Shown here: positions 50,301 through 61,211 of the stretch, piece after piece
Numbering within the stretch: position 1 is the first letter of the stretch
Layout: each line of letters opens with the position of its first letter
Assembly: GCA_021029095.1 (NCBI GenBank)
Contig: JAJOHG010000007.1
Coordinates: 868,001-932,000 of the forward strand
DNA length: 64,000 bases
From: Phellopilus nigrolimitatus
Taxonomy: Eukaryota > Basidiomycota > Agaricomycetes > Hymenochaetales > Hymenochaetaceae
Direction: 5' to 3'
Notes under the pieces: model-generated
What the model saw: only the letters and a program-made list of their open reading frames with translations
What the model was told of the DNA's origin: nothing
The model's database searches: none
Position numbers and translations under genes: made by a program

Positions 50301-50503
50301 GACAAGGTAGTCTGTGATTTCAATATTATCAGTTAACATGAATATGGAACAACTTCACAGCGTTTACAATTCTGCCATTCTGGACTGAAGTCACCGGATG
50401 GCTTGCCAGGGTAGTCGTGAGGAAAAGAGTTCGGAACCGTTTGAGGACAGACAACGTTGACCAGCACCAACACAACAGCTACTGAACTCACTACAGACAG
50501 CAT
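47364..50503 (-). CDS. Secreted serine carboxypeptidase (S10), probably GPI-anchored
   Basis: The signal peptide MLSVVSSVAVVLVLVNVVCP opens at 50503. S10 landmarks follow: WALWLNGGPGASSMLGLLLE (oxyanion hole), YIWIDQPVGTGFSTAESDGY, LFITGESYAGTYIPYI with the catalytic Ser (codon near 49591), IIYLGNDDTVVPH with the catalytic Asp, and ALFARAGHEVPEYTPEAF with the catalytic His. The C-terminal tail is Ser/Pro/Gly-rich and ends in a hydrophobic helix (VVALIWSWMF), the pattern of a GPI signal. About residues 250-320 carry an Arg/Glu-rich insertion (RREVVERERRRRRWIAEKKE, near 48.95 kb) not usual in the family core. The enzyme trims C-terminal residues from peptides outside the cell or in the vacuole/wall. 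It has many short introns and looks complete. Confidence 0.9.
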
Positions 50504-51401
50504 GTCGGTAGCTGGGGGGTCAGGCTTCCAGATCCGTTGAGTATTTATACAGGCAGCGAGAAGCCCTCCCGGGCCCGTTTCCGGCTGTTCGGTTTATTAG
50601 CGGATGACTCCTTATACCGCAAGTCAAAAATAGCGTAAAAAAGGCTTCGAAAGATGCTGCCATGATAAACAGGATCACAAGGATGCTGCGATCGAGCCAA
50701 GAAACAGTTCTTATCATAAAGACTTGTTTGAACGCGAGAAATAAGCGTTGACAAATTGGTCGGAAAGAAGCCTATGGCACGGACGAGACTTCCGAGTTGT
50801 TTCGTGTGTTGCAAGACTGAATAGTAGGGGTAAATCAGCACAGATCGGATGTTCAGGTTGCATATGCTACGAAAACGAGCACAAGTTGATCGCTGGCGCG
50901 GTGTGAAAATCCGCTAAAAGAATGGAAGAACAATTGCAACTCAGGATACAGAACATCTCGTAGATTCCATCGTTCTCGAACAGCTTCGTTAAGCCCGTGT
51001 TTGAATTCGATGACGGATGATGTGGATGAGTCCAGAAAAAGTATTACACGTAGCCTTATACGGAGAATGTACCACCCGCATGAAGTAGTAGTGTAACCCC
51101 ATAAACAGACGTTACACGTATTTTCTAATTGCAACATTCGTAACCACCACATAAAACTTATGGAATTGTGAGACAATTACAAAAGTAAAAAATTAATGAT
51201 AACTCATTTATTCATTAAAACGCTTTTTGTGAAATTCCAAAGTCTGCTGTGATGTATGATATGGGGTACTCTTGGAAACGTTTGAATATCTTATGTAATA
51301 TGTAAATCTAAAATATTTATTATTTCCATACCTAGCGAGTAAGTATCACGTGAGCATCCCATGTGCAGGTCCAATGAGGAGCGAGCTTGTCGTATACGAC
51401 T
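50504..51401. other. Divergent intergenic region, about 0.9 kb
   Basis: This lies between the S10 gene (minus) and the NTR1 gene (plus). The left edge holds the S10 TATA box. The right part, near 51180-51330, is strongly AT-rich. Open frames at 50545-50841 and 50853-51176 show no recognisable motif. Confidence 0.5.
50542..50549 (-). promoter_or_regulatory. TATA box of the S10 carboxypeptidase gene
   Basis: TATAAATA on the minus strand lies 38 bases before the ATG at 50503, nearly the same element and spacing as at the GH31 gene. Confidence 0.55.
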
Positions 51402-54400
51402 ATGGCCAGGCGAAAGCGCGTTCTCGACGACGGGGACGACTCAGACTCTTCTGCTGGCTCGGATGATGGCGGATTCGATGATTTTGATGCGAACGAAGAC
51501 CCCGACGTGCGGGCTGAACGCGAGCTGCTCAATAATACATACGGGCGAAAGAAGCGGAGGAAAATGAACGGCAAGGACGACGCGACGTATGGAATCTTTG
51601 CAGACAGCAGCGAAGATGAAGGCTTTGGAGGTCGAAAGAAGCAGCCGGAAAAGCGCAGCGACTGGACAAAGTACGTGTAGGCGTTGGCAGCCGTCGCAGA
51701 GTGAGTTCTCATTGCCGTTCTCCAGAGCACCAGCTTTTATCTCAGGCGAGAAAAAGGTCAATACTGGAGAAACTGTAGAAGAAGACGATCCCGAGGTACA
51801 AGAGGATGATGAAAACGAAAGGGAGAGTAGTGACGCCGCGTCGGATATTAGGCCTCCTTCCCCCCGTGTCCGGATGGAGGACGAGGAAGATGAAGCCGAG
51901 GAGAGGCCTCGAATGGGAGGAATAGGCTCAAAGAACAAGACAGAGGAGACAAAACCGTCGACAAGCTTCACTCCCTCGGGTATTGGGTTCAAGGCGAGCG
52001 GAATGGGTGCTGCGAAAGGCGGGATAGGTGCTAGCAAGGGTGGCATAGGCACCTCCCGTACCGAGCCTATCGCTGGCGATACTCGCGCCAGTCTTCCCTC
52101 CGCATTCGGTGCATCCCGTCCACAGCGCTCCTTTGTGCGCGACGACTCTGCGCCAAAGAGCGGGTCCGCCACGCCACTCCCCCCAGCCGAGCAGGCGCAC
52201 TTCAGCAAGCTCTCAGGCACGTTTGGTGCGCGTATGCTCGCGAAGATGGGCTGGCAAGCGGGCGTAGGTCTGGGTACGGAAGGAACGGGCATCGTGACTC
52301 CCGTCGAGTCGAGGCTGCGGCCGAAGGGCATGGGTATCGCGTTCAAGGGCTTCAAGGAGAAGACGGAGCAGAGCAAGGCGGAAGCGAGGCGGCGCGGAGA
52401 GGTGGTCAGCGACGATGAGGACGAGAAGGCGGCAAAACGCGGGAAAGGCAAAGGAAAGGAGCGCGACCGTGCGCCGAGGGAGGACGTGTGGAAAAAGCCG
52501 AAGAAGACGAAAGTCAAGGTCGAGCATAAGACGTACGAGGAGATCATTGCGGAGGCGGGAGGAGAGGCACCACCGCCGGGCGTTGGCAAGATTATTGACG
52601 CTACCGGTGCTACCGTCAGTATTTTCCTATATTTAATTGCACCTCAACTAAGCTGAAATTATTTTCTTTAAGCTCCGTGAAGTTTCATCTCTGGCTGATG
52701 TTTCGCTTGCATCTTGGACGCCGTCGACCGACCCTATGCGGATTCCGGAGGTTCGACATAACTTGCGGTTAATCGCTGACGCGTGCAAGGTGGACCTGGA
52801 GGGACTCGCTCGGGAGGCGAAAGCCCTTGAAGATAGGAAAAAGTGGATACAGGCCGAAGATGCAAGACTCAGGCATAAGGTCGAGAAAGAGGCTGAGCGT
52901 GAGTATACCTTATTGCTTACGAGCTTATCGTCGTGCTTAATCTATTTTTCAGTCATTAGCAGACTGCAGGCGGTTCATCTCGTCGTAGACGATATCAACA
53001 CGAAAGCGAAAGAGATTGCAATGTCCGACTATGAGCCTGCCTTGGAGACGTTCTCCGCGCTCATAGATAAATTGAACGCTCAATACTCGAAGGAATACGA
53101 TCACTACCAACTGGACGAAATCGTAGTCGCAGCGATTGTTCCTACGGTGCGCTCCAGAACATTCCATGTAAGCATATATACTTACGAATATGCCGTAGTT
53201 TCGAAGGATGATGGCAACTTGGCGACCTCTGGACGATCCTGCCGCGTATACGTCGATTCTTCGGAGATGGCGAAATGCTCTCAAGATGACGATTATCGAT
53301 ACTAAGGCCGACATGCAAGTAGATGTGTATGGGACTCGGACAGTTTCGACGAGACCGCTGCAAACGTATGTGCATTTTCTCCATGACGTCCTGTAATTTC
53401 TTCTAATCTTCTGATACTTGAATAAATTCATGTAGAGATTTGCCTATGACTCCATATGAAAGTCTGCTATGGAACGTTTGGCTTCCTAAAGTCAGGTCAT
53501 CAATCAAGTACGCTCAACCCGGACATCATCTTTCGTATGTCCTGCTGACCTCTCTATAGCAACGATTGGTCACCATCGAGTCCGGCTCCCATAGTCAAGC
53601 TGTTCGAATCCTGGTCCGACATACTGCCTACGTTTATCAGAGATAACCTGCTTGATCAGCTCATCCTCCCGAAAGTCTCTTCTGCGATATCGAACTGGAG
53701 CTCGAAGCGGGATAAAGTATCATTGCAGACAATCGTGTTTCCATGGTTGCCTCACGTTGGACTGAGGATGGAGACGTTTGTCGATGATGCTCGTAGGAAG
53801 GTGAAAAGCATGTTGCGGTCCTGGGTGGCAAGCGACGGCGTCCCGAAAGATTTCCTGCCTTGGAAAGGGGTGAGCTGTCTTCTTGGTTTTCTGGACGACG
53901 ATGCTAATATGTTATTGCAGGTGTTTAACGGAACCGAATGGGAGGACATGCTTCTCAAATACATTGTGCCTAAGTTTGGTGCTGTGCTTCGAGACGAATT
54001 TCGCGTCAACCCACGGAGCCAGAATATGGATCCACTCAAGCATGTTCTCGAATGGTCGACTATTCTGCGCCCGACGATACTCGGACAGCTTTTAGAAGCA
54101 GAGTTTTTCCCGAAGTGGCTCGACGTATTGCACATTTGGCTCATCCAGCCAAGCGCAAGTTTCGAGGAAGTCGCGCAGTGGTACCAGTTCTGGAAGGGCT
54201 CCTTCCCCGAGAGCGTGCGCGCGATCCCCGAAGTCGAGCGAGGCTTCACGCGCGGATTGCAGATGATCAACCACGCACTCGAGCTCGGGCCGGATGCGCC
54301 GACAAAGCTGCCGAAGCCCGACCATGCGCGGCGCGGGGACAACGGGAAGACGAAGCCCGCGAAGGAGGCGCAGCGCGCGCGGCCGCCGGCGCGAGCGCAG

Positions 54401-54640
54401 GAGATCACGTTCCGCTCGATCGTCGAGGAGTTCGTCGCGGCGCACAACCTGTTGTTCATGCCCGCCGGGAAGGTGCACGAGACGTCACGCATGCCCTTGT
54501 TTCGCGTCGCGAAGACAGTCGAGGGGAAGGGCGGCCTGCTGGTGTACCTGCTGGATGATGCTGTGTGGGCACCGGATGGCGACGAGTATCGGGCGATCAC
54601 GCTGGAGGATATGGTTCTGAGGGCGACGAAGGCCCGTTGA
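51402..54640 (+). CDS. ntr1: Ntr1/TFIP11 spliceosome-disassembly factor (G-patch + GCFC)
   Basis: The acidic N terminus (MARRKRVLDDGDDSDSSAGS) carries a TFIP11-type region (YGIFADSSEDEGFGG), then a G-patch: FGARMLAKMGWQAGVGLGTE and PVESRLRPKGMGIAF. The G-patch activates the helicase Prp43, which takes apart the intron-lariat spliceosome. The C-terminal GCFC half reads PMTPYESLLWNVWLPKVRSS, then LPTFIRDNLLDQLILPKVSS and TIVFPWLPHVGLRMETFVDD, a YGTRTV motif and FPESVRAIPEVERGFTRGLQ. Exons join cleanly: an early frame shift near 53.16 kb resolves as an intron ending before FRRMMATWRPLDD. The ATG at 51402 follows the context CTATGGCC. The gene looks intact. Confidence 0.92.
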
Positions 54641-55327
54641 GCCATATTGTACTTGATTTATTGCATCTATAGATGTACATGTATAAAATCAACTTTTAAT
54701 TTCGGGTGGTGTAGCCTAGCACCTAAGAGATGGGTAAATCGAGTGGGAGCATAATCTTCTCGTGCAAGACATACAGACATATCTCGAATACGTGATTTAC
54801 AAACTAAGCCTGCTATGAGGAAATACATATGTTTCTCATGCATCCGGGCGGTGACAGGACATAGTAAAACATATATTGTTATGAGGCGGCGGTACGTATT
54901 TATCCAGTCTCCTGTAGTCGCAATTATCATAGTTCGATCGTGTTGCTACTTAAATGGATAAACACGTTATTGTTGAGCTCGAAGACACTTGCCCCATTGC
55001 GACATTGCGAAGATTAGGTGAGGATCTGTATGAGGTTTCTTGAATGGCGAAGAATTGACTAATTGGCGGGATTATATGTCTCTTTCAGATAGTCCGGCAC
55101 AGGTTTTCCCCTGTGGCATATCTTGCAAACGTGCTTGGCCTTGCAGCTACTGACGACAATCTCTTGTTTGGCGAGGCTTTATCGGGCGAAGTGTGGCTCG
55201 ATTGATGTCACAACAATAGCTCGGCAAAAAATCAAAGCCACGTCCTCCAAGTCACAAACCCTGTTCAACCCGCAACATCAACTTACGTCCCACCAGCACA
55301 CATATTCTCTGCCTACTTTCCCAAACT
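54641..55327. other. Intergenic, about 0.69 kb
   Basis: This lies between NTR1 and F-box-like paralog 2, both on the plus strand. No gene or clear core element is visible. Confidence 0.5.
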
Positions 55328-56531
55328 ATGGCACGCATCACGGATCTCGCGCCAGACACACTGCTCTGCATCGTCGATCTCGTCCGAAATGATCAGGCCA
55401 TCAAGTTCCACGGCTTCACGCGTCTCAAAGAACTATCATTGATCTCTAAGGATTTCAACGCCGCTTGTGCGCCCTTCATCTTCCGCTCGCACACGCTCGT
55501 GCTGCGGAGGACGAAGATGGATGGATGGAGGAGAAACTGGATCAAGTGGGACAACAGCTACCTGCGAGAGCGTCTCGAGTTACTCACTAAACATGGAGGG
55601 CACATGCGCGAGTTGACAATTGTCGACGCGAAGACTGGAAACGTGGACGCGTTTCCGGACGCGTCCATGGGGGATTTGCTTAGAGCACTCAAGACACTAG
55701 ATGGGCTGACGGGTCTCACCCTTGAAATGAAAGACTGCGAAAGGCAGATGCCTGTTGTTATGTGGACTTGGATCCGGGATCAAGGTAGCCAGCTCAAAAA
55801 CCTTGTCCTCAAAGGTTCTTGGTCGATCCCTCTTGAAGCCATGGCTCTTTGGCCTATAACCACCATACACACACTAACCTTGGATCCATTTGACTATCAG
55901 ACAGAGTCGTTTTTGAGCGTACGTATTTCTCTTTACATGCCAAGAGTGACAGTGCTTAGTCTCTATCTGTCATACCAGCTCATCAAGGCACCCAACCTCA
56001 TCCTTCGAGACACGCGGGGACACTCTTCTCCTCTACTATCTTACCATCCGAGCGCGGATGATGATCACCTTCAGGATATCCAGATCTTTGTCCAAAGGAG
56101 GTTTTATGACGACAGAAAAATTGATCACCTGTACGACTTCACGCGAGTACCGTCCGCAAATATCACAGTGACACTGGAAGGAGACAGCCGGTACGATGAC
56201 AATTACCTTGTACGTGTTCCTTCACTGTTAGAAAGCTTGATGCTCGTAGATTGTCAATCCTAACCCAGTCACTTCGTAGGAGACGTGGAAGACAGTCAGA
56301 ACCGCGGTACGAAAAGTATTCGTGGATGATCTGACGCAATTCGACGTTTCGCGTCAAGGCCATAATCGGACCGCGGCCGTCGTCCAATGGAAAAATGAAC
56401 AGGGCTGGAAACCTCAGAACCAAGTTCACCTGCAAGGAGAGGAAACCGATGACGCGGAACAGAGGCAAATCAACCACGTCAAGTTTTACGATGATATTCT
56501 GCGCAGAGCGAGGGTTCGATATAGGGACTAG
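55328..56531 (+). CDS. F-box-like protein, paralog 2 of 3
   Basis: Exons 55328-55918, 55979-56209 and 56280-56531 join to 357 residues. It starts MARITDLAPDTLLCIVDLVR, then KELSLISKDFNAACAPFIFR, the same F-box-like pattern as its paralogs. Later blocks are MRELTIVDAKTGNVDAF, LDGLTGLTLE, LKNLVLKGSW, LYDFTRVPSANITVTL and, after intron 2, ETWKTVRTAVRKVF, then GWKPQNQVHLQGEE near the end. Both introns are phase 0 and at the same sites as in the genes at 26594 and 58907. It faces RAD9 convergently with only about 180 bases between stops. A role in substrate choice for SCF ubiquitin ligases is inferred from the N terminus only. Confidence 0.82.
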
Positions 56532-56715
56532 CCCGTGCTGTAGTTTCTCCCTTGGAGGAAAAAAAAGCAACGAGGGAAGTAAAAGAATTGCAGAGGAACA
56601 TCGTCCATGCCGAGAGCCACCTTTCTTATACGTACACAAACACAAAGTTGTAGATATCGATCAGAACTGTACTAGTACGGAAGCATGTGCAGGAATACAA
56701 ATAAATGATTTATGC

Positions 56716-58612
56716 CTAGTCTGCGAACAGTGGTCGAAAAGCCTGCGACACAACAAGCAAAGGTTCAAGTTTCTTCCTTCGACTGGTATAGAATATGAAC
56801 ATACCTTCTCTGAGTTCGTCCGGGGTTCGCGCTCCACTTGCGTCGGCCCCATCTCGGAATCTTCATCGAGCTCGTCGTACTCCAACTCATCTTCCTGTGC
56901 ACTTCCGCTTCCAGGCTGACTATTGCCGTTGGCGTTACCGTTTGACGTAGTTGGTGGTTGCGGCAACCTGTTGAGGCTGACTTCCTCGCCCTCCCCGTCG
57001 AGCATCGCGGCGAACTCGTCTGCGTCCATGTCCTCGATGCCGAGTCCCGACTCACGGATCGCGTCCATATCAGCGACGGAGAGCTGCGAGGCGAGGAAGA
57101 GCGGCTGTGATTGCGACGGCGGTGGGAACGGCTCCGGCTCGGGAGCCATGCCCATGCTATCATGGTCTTGCCTGACGTCAACGTCCGTGCGTGATTGAAG
57201 TGGTGCGTGTTGCGACCCGGTCCCAGGCCCGTTCCGCGCTTGCTGCACGACCGTCAATTTACGCGCGGGGCCGACATGGCCGTCGTCTTCGAGCGCGCGC
57301 TTCCGCGCGGTCGGCATACCCGATGCCGAGCGATGGGTAGCTTGATTGTTGGTTCGTGTCCTGGGCTGGGGCTGCACGTCGGCATCCTCTCCGCGAACCT
57401 GGTTCGTGGCGATCACGAAAAGCATTGTACAGTCATCCCCTTCCGCACTGATGTACACGGGCTCTGGCGGGCGGGTGAAGCGCACGTCAATGGGGATGAA
57501 GAGTGACTCTGCGAGAGTGACCGCAGCCTTCATAACCAATTAAGGGTCGGAAACAGCATATTAAAGAAAATAAATTCGGTTACATTGAATTCTCGTAGGA
57601 AGAATCCGATGGTGAGCGGAAAGAGCATCACGTCGTATATGTCGAATTCGTCGGCGCCGAGCGTGAGCTCTGTAGCGAGCTGCGATTTCCCTGGATGGTA
57701 GTTATATGACTGTCAAATTGTAGTAAGAGTTCTACCCTCATACCTTTGGCATCTATCCCTTTTTCCATGCTCTTCACTCGCACCTCATCGTCGTCGAATC
57801 GCCAGATGAGCTCAGGGTCGCTCTTAGGACCCTTGGAGTTCGGGAAGTGCTCGATGATCTCCTTCATAGCACGCGCCTGGACGACGATCCGACTTTCGTT
57901 TTCCCCGCTTTGAATCACGGGGGCGTCGTCATTTGTTGGATTGTTGAGGAGCAAACGATGAGTTTTGATGACACCTGGCCTTCACAATCAACGTGATTCT
58001 TTCCAAACATAGAGGTTGAAGACATACCGTATTTGCAATGCAGCCGGACAATTAACCGGCTCTCTAGCGTATCCTCGTCATCGCGCACCTCCTCATCTGG
58101 CATGTCGATTCCGTCGATGATCGTCAGTTCACATTTTTCAGCACTCCTGTCCGTGTTTCGGTGTTTAAGAATAGACAGTAACGACTAGGCATGTTCGTGT
58201 CTTCATAAGTATCGTAGCACTCCTCACGATATAAAGTGGAAGGTCATACCTTCGTCTGCAACTGGCATTTAAGAACCCTCTCCTCCTGTGAATCTTGTCC
58301 GCCGCTCCGGGACGGTCCCGCAGCGCTGCCTTTCGCCTGCGTCTGCGGCTGAGCGAGAGCGTAGCGCTGGAAGAATGTGCGCCCATACGTAAAGCTACAG
58401 AACGCCGTCTTCGGCTGGTTCATGGATGTCAGGACGAGCGTGTCGGGCCCTGCGTGCAGGATCATTTCGTCGCCATACTTTGCGATACATGTCAGCGCCC
58501 TCGTAAAGGCTGGGGAAGAAAGAGTAAGTTGAGTAAAGAGTTAGGAAGAAGGAACGGACAAGAAGAAAAGAAACGGACGCTTGAGCGCTCTGGCATCGAG
58601 CGTTGCTTGCAT
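56716..58612 (-). CDS. rad9: RAD9 checkpoint clamp subunit (9-1-1 complex)
   Basis: The protein starts MQATLDARALKRPFTRALTC and IAKYGDEMILHAGPDTLVLT, followed by NQPKTAFCSFTYGRTFFQRY: the first PCNA-like half of Rad9. The second half reads VVQARAMKEIIEHFP, then DPELIWRFDDDEVRVKS, ELTLGADEFDIYDV and AAVTLAESLFIPIDVRFTRP. A long Ser/Pro/acidic tail (about 200 residues) follows, with a last intron before AFRPLFAD. The FRPLF end is typical of fungal Rad9 tails. With Hus1 and Rad1 it forms the clamp that activates the ATR kinase at damaged DNA; the tail is the phosphorylated, TopBP1-binding part. The gene lies between two F-box-like paralogs that face each other. Confidence 0.9.
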
Positions 58613-58906
58613 TGCGATATGGCTTCAGTCGTGTAAGTGTTGCCGATGCAGGAGAAGACTCGAAGCAAGACGCGTAAGTGCCGGCCCTAAAATTTGTGAC
58701 ATAATTGTTACAAATCTCGAGACTGTGGCTGCACAACGTGGCACAGATATTCCCGCTACATGCGCGATCATTTATTACTGCTCTTATTCAGAGAAATTTA
58801 GACCATATAAAGCATTTACCATGTATAAGTCTAATACACTTATTACTTATGACATCGCGAGACCGTTCAAAGAGTGTTATTAGTTAGCCCGAGCAACTCC
58901 GTCGAG
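58613..58906. other. Short intergenic spacer
   Basis: About 290 bases between the 3' end of F-box-like paralog 3 and the start of RAD9, both on the minus strand; it must include the RAD9 promoter. No gene is seen. Confidence 0.5.
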
Positions 58907-60237
58907 TTACATGTAGTTACCGTAGCGCTGCACCCTCATTTCTCTAAATCTCATTGCTGCATAGTAATCGCCGCATAGTCCTTGTACCTCCTTCAACTCT
59001 TCTTTGGTATGCTCAAACTTATAACGATGAGCTTGATTTTGGGGCTTCCAGCCCGGGCGAGCTAGCTTGGTAATGGATGCTGTAACTTGCCAATCCCTTC
59101 GGACGACATCGTACGTAGAAGGATGTTCACAGAACATCCTCCTAATGGCATCGCGAATTCCGTCCCATTCCTCCTGTTGACCACCAGTAAGTGAATAATC
59201 CATGAAAAGTGTAAAGAAAGGGAAGCAGCTTACTGTTGTCCTGGCCTGGTGCTTGCCACTGCCCACAAGCAGCCGCACGTTTGCCTGTGGCACTTTTGAG
59301 AAGTCGTACATGAAGTTGACGCACTCGCCGTCCGCGTCGAAGACGCCGTCGCGGCGCGATATCGCGATGTGGATGTTCCTTAAATGCGCGCCCTCTTCTG
59401 CGCTCGGTCTGAAAGGATAAAGGGGCATATAGTGGTCGCCTATGGTGTAATGCGTCATTGTGAGGTTCGGAGTTTTGATGAGCTGACAAGATGTGAGCGT
59501 ATGATCGGGCTGAGAATATCAGGATGCAAATTACATACCTTTAGAAACGGCTTGGTGTGTACGCACAATGGTTCTAAATTCAAACGCTCGACTCCGTCGA
59601 TTGGTAGGAGTACGTTATCCTTGGGAACCGACCACCAGCCACCGATGGTGAGGTCCTTCAGCCTGTTCCCCCGGCGCTGGATCCAATTCCAGAGAATGAG
59701 TGGAATAGGCCGTTCTTTCCTCCCTGTGCTTAAAGTGAGACGCAACAAGCCTGTCAGTTCTTTGAACATGTTCATGAGCTCTCCCATGAACGCTTCCGGG
59801 AACGCTTCGACGCCGTCATTACCGCATACGTCAATGATAGTAAGGTCGCGGACGAACGCTCCCTTACGTAGCAGCGCTGCGATGCGCTCGCGCGCATGTT
59901 CGAGTTCCCAGTCTGCGAAGCGGCAGTCGAGCCTTTCTCGATGCTTCTTCGCGCGGTCCAAATCTTCGAACGAGCCGATCGTGCCGCACTCATAAACCTG
60001 TTCGCGCAGCGAGAGGACGTGCGTGTGGAATAGGAAGAACGAGCATGCGGAGTTGAAGGCCCTGCAAACGAGAGAGAGTTCTCTCATACGGAAAGTGCGG
60101 AACCAGGGCCCGTAGATTCTGGCGTCCGAGCCATCGACGTCCATGTCCGACTCAGGAAACGACTCATTGGCAGATTCTCGATCGAGGGCGACGATGTAGA
60201 GAATCGTGTCTTGTGCGAGATCCGTGATACGAGCCAT
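58907..60237 (-). CDS. F-box-like protein, paralog 3 of 3
   Basis: Exons 60237-59539, 59482-59234 and 59173-58907 join to 404 residues. The start MARITDLAQDTILYIVALDR is almost that of paralog 2; RELSLVCRAFNSACSFFLFH completes the F-box-like region. It differs by about 45 extra residues between those two halves and a charged stretch (RAKKHRERLDCRFADWELEH). The shared blocks VRDLTIIDVCGNDGVEAFP, GLLRLTLS, LKDLTIGGWW, LYPFRPSAEEGAHLRNIHI and GWKPQNQAHRYKFEH are present. Both introns match the paralogs in place and phase. The 3' end is close to RAD9, which starts at 58612 on the same strand. Confidence 0.8.
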
Positions 60238-61072
60238 CTCTCTTACAAGGAGCTCTGCAGAGACTTGGAAGGGGTAGCAATTAGACCTGTGAGTGGGCGG
60301 AACGTGAGGACGTTATAAGCTTGGACAAGCCACAGTGGTCGGAGCTCAAAAAGCTTCCCCCAAGCCACCGACCATTTTCATCAAAACGGCTATCAAAGGG
60401 TGTCTCACGTGATTCCAGATAGAGCCGGTTATACGAAAAACATTCGGCAAGGCTCCTCAAACCTGTATCCCATTACAATGACTGCTGGCGACGAGTAATT
60501 GTTGAAAGCCGAGTGGTCGTGCTTAGAAAATTGGAACGATGGGAATCGTGTAATATGGAAGCAAACTCAAATTCCCCGAAGGTCACTGCGGCACAGTATT
60601 CGAAGCTCAGTATCATGTCGCTGTCAGCGGCAAGGTGGACAGCGGCGACGGAATGGAGCACAGTTATCGCGAACTTCATCAGCGTCACTGTCGTTGACCC
60701 AGACCCGGCGGGGCTAACTACGATTGCAATTCGAAAAAAAGTGGAAAAGTCACTTTATGCGTCTACAGTTTGTTCTTATTTCTTTGTGCGATAAAGATAT
60801 GTAGTAGCTTTCCGATTTTCGTGCACCGTGAAGCCCGACATTCGAAATCGAGGTGCAATGATCGGTACGTCTGCATCTCTTAGTCTGCATTCAAATCCGT
60901 GCATCTCTCGCGCAACTGTATCCTATCTGCTTTAACCGAATTCTAACTTTTATTTGAAGGAAAAGACACGACGAAGGTTTTCTTGAATCAACAATGCCAC
61001 CTTCAAGTTTTTTTTGGTTTGAGGAAATGTCAGCCCGAAGAGTGTAGAGTCAGTGGTCACGCTGCATGCACA

Positions 61073-61124
61073 TGCCAGCCTCCCCGTGTATGTGCCAGCC
61101 TCCCCGTGTATGTGCCAGCCTCCA
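61073..61124 (+). repeat. 20-base tandem repeat, 2.6 copies
   Basis: The unit TGCCAGCCTCCCCGTGTATG occurs at 61073 and 61093, with a partial third at 61113. It ends 12 bases before the TATA box of the gene starting at 61212, so it could be a repeated promoter element or a slippage repeat. Confidence 0.8.
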
Positions 61125-61135
61125 CTACAAGTTTG

Positions 61136-61143
61136 TATAAAGG
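61136..61143 (+). promoter_or_regulatory. TATA box of the Ser-rich membrane protein gene
   Basis: TATAAAGG lies about 68 bases before the ATG at 61212 and just after the 20-base tandem repeat. Confidence 0.45.
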
Positions 61144-61211
61144 CTGGCCTCTCATCTCTCCAGACGGGGCTATATCTCTTTCTCCCACTTCCATCGTCTG
61201 CGCTACCGGTT

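Larger units (their letters stand above)
60238..61211. other. Divergent intergenic region, about 0.97 kb
   Basis: This lies between F-box-like paralog 3 (minus) and the Ser-rich membrane gene (plus). It contains a 20-base tandem repeat (61073-61124) and a TATA box for the right-hand gene. Small open frames near 60.5-60.8 kb show no recognisable motif. Confidence 0.55.

Noticed and set aside
51441..52589. Minus-strand Ser/Pro-rich frame of 382 codons
   Set aside because: It is antisense to the acidic and G-patch part of NTR1, which is strongly supported.
53160..53310. Apparent stop inside NTR1
   Set aside because: A GTGCGC...GTAG intron ending before FRRMMATWRPLDD removes it and restores the conserved GCFC sequence.
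53752..54645. Minus-strand frame of 297 codons
   Set aside because: It is antisense to the GCFC-domain half of NTR1 and shows no family features.
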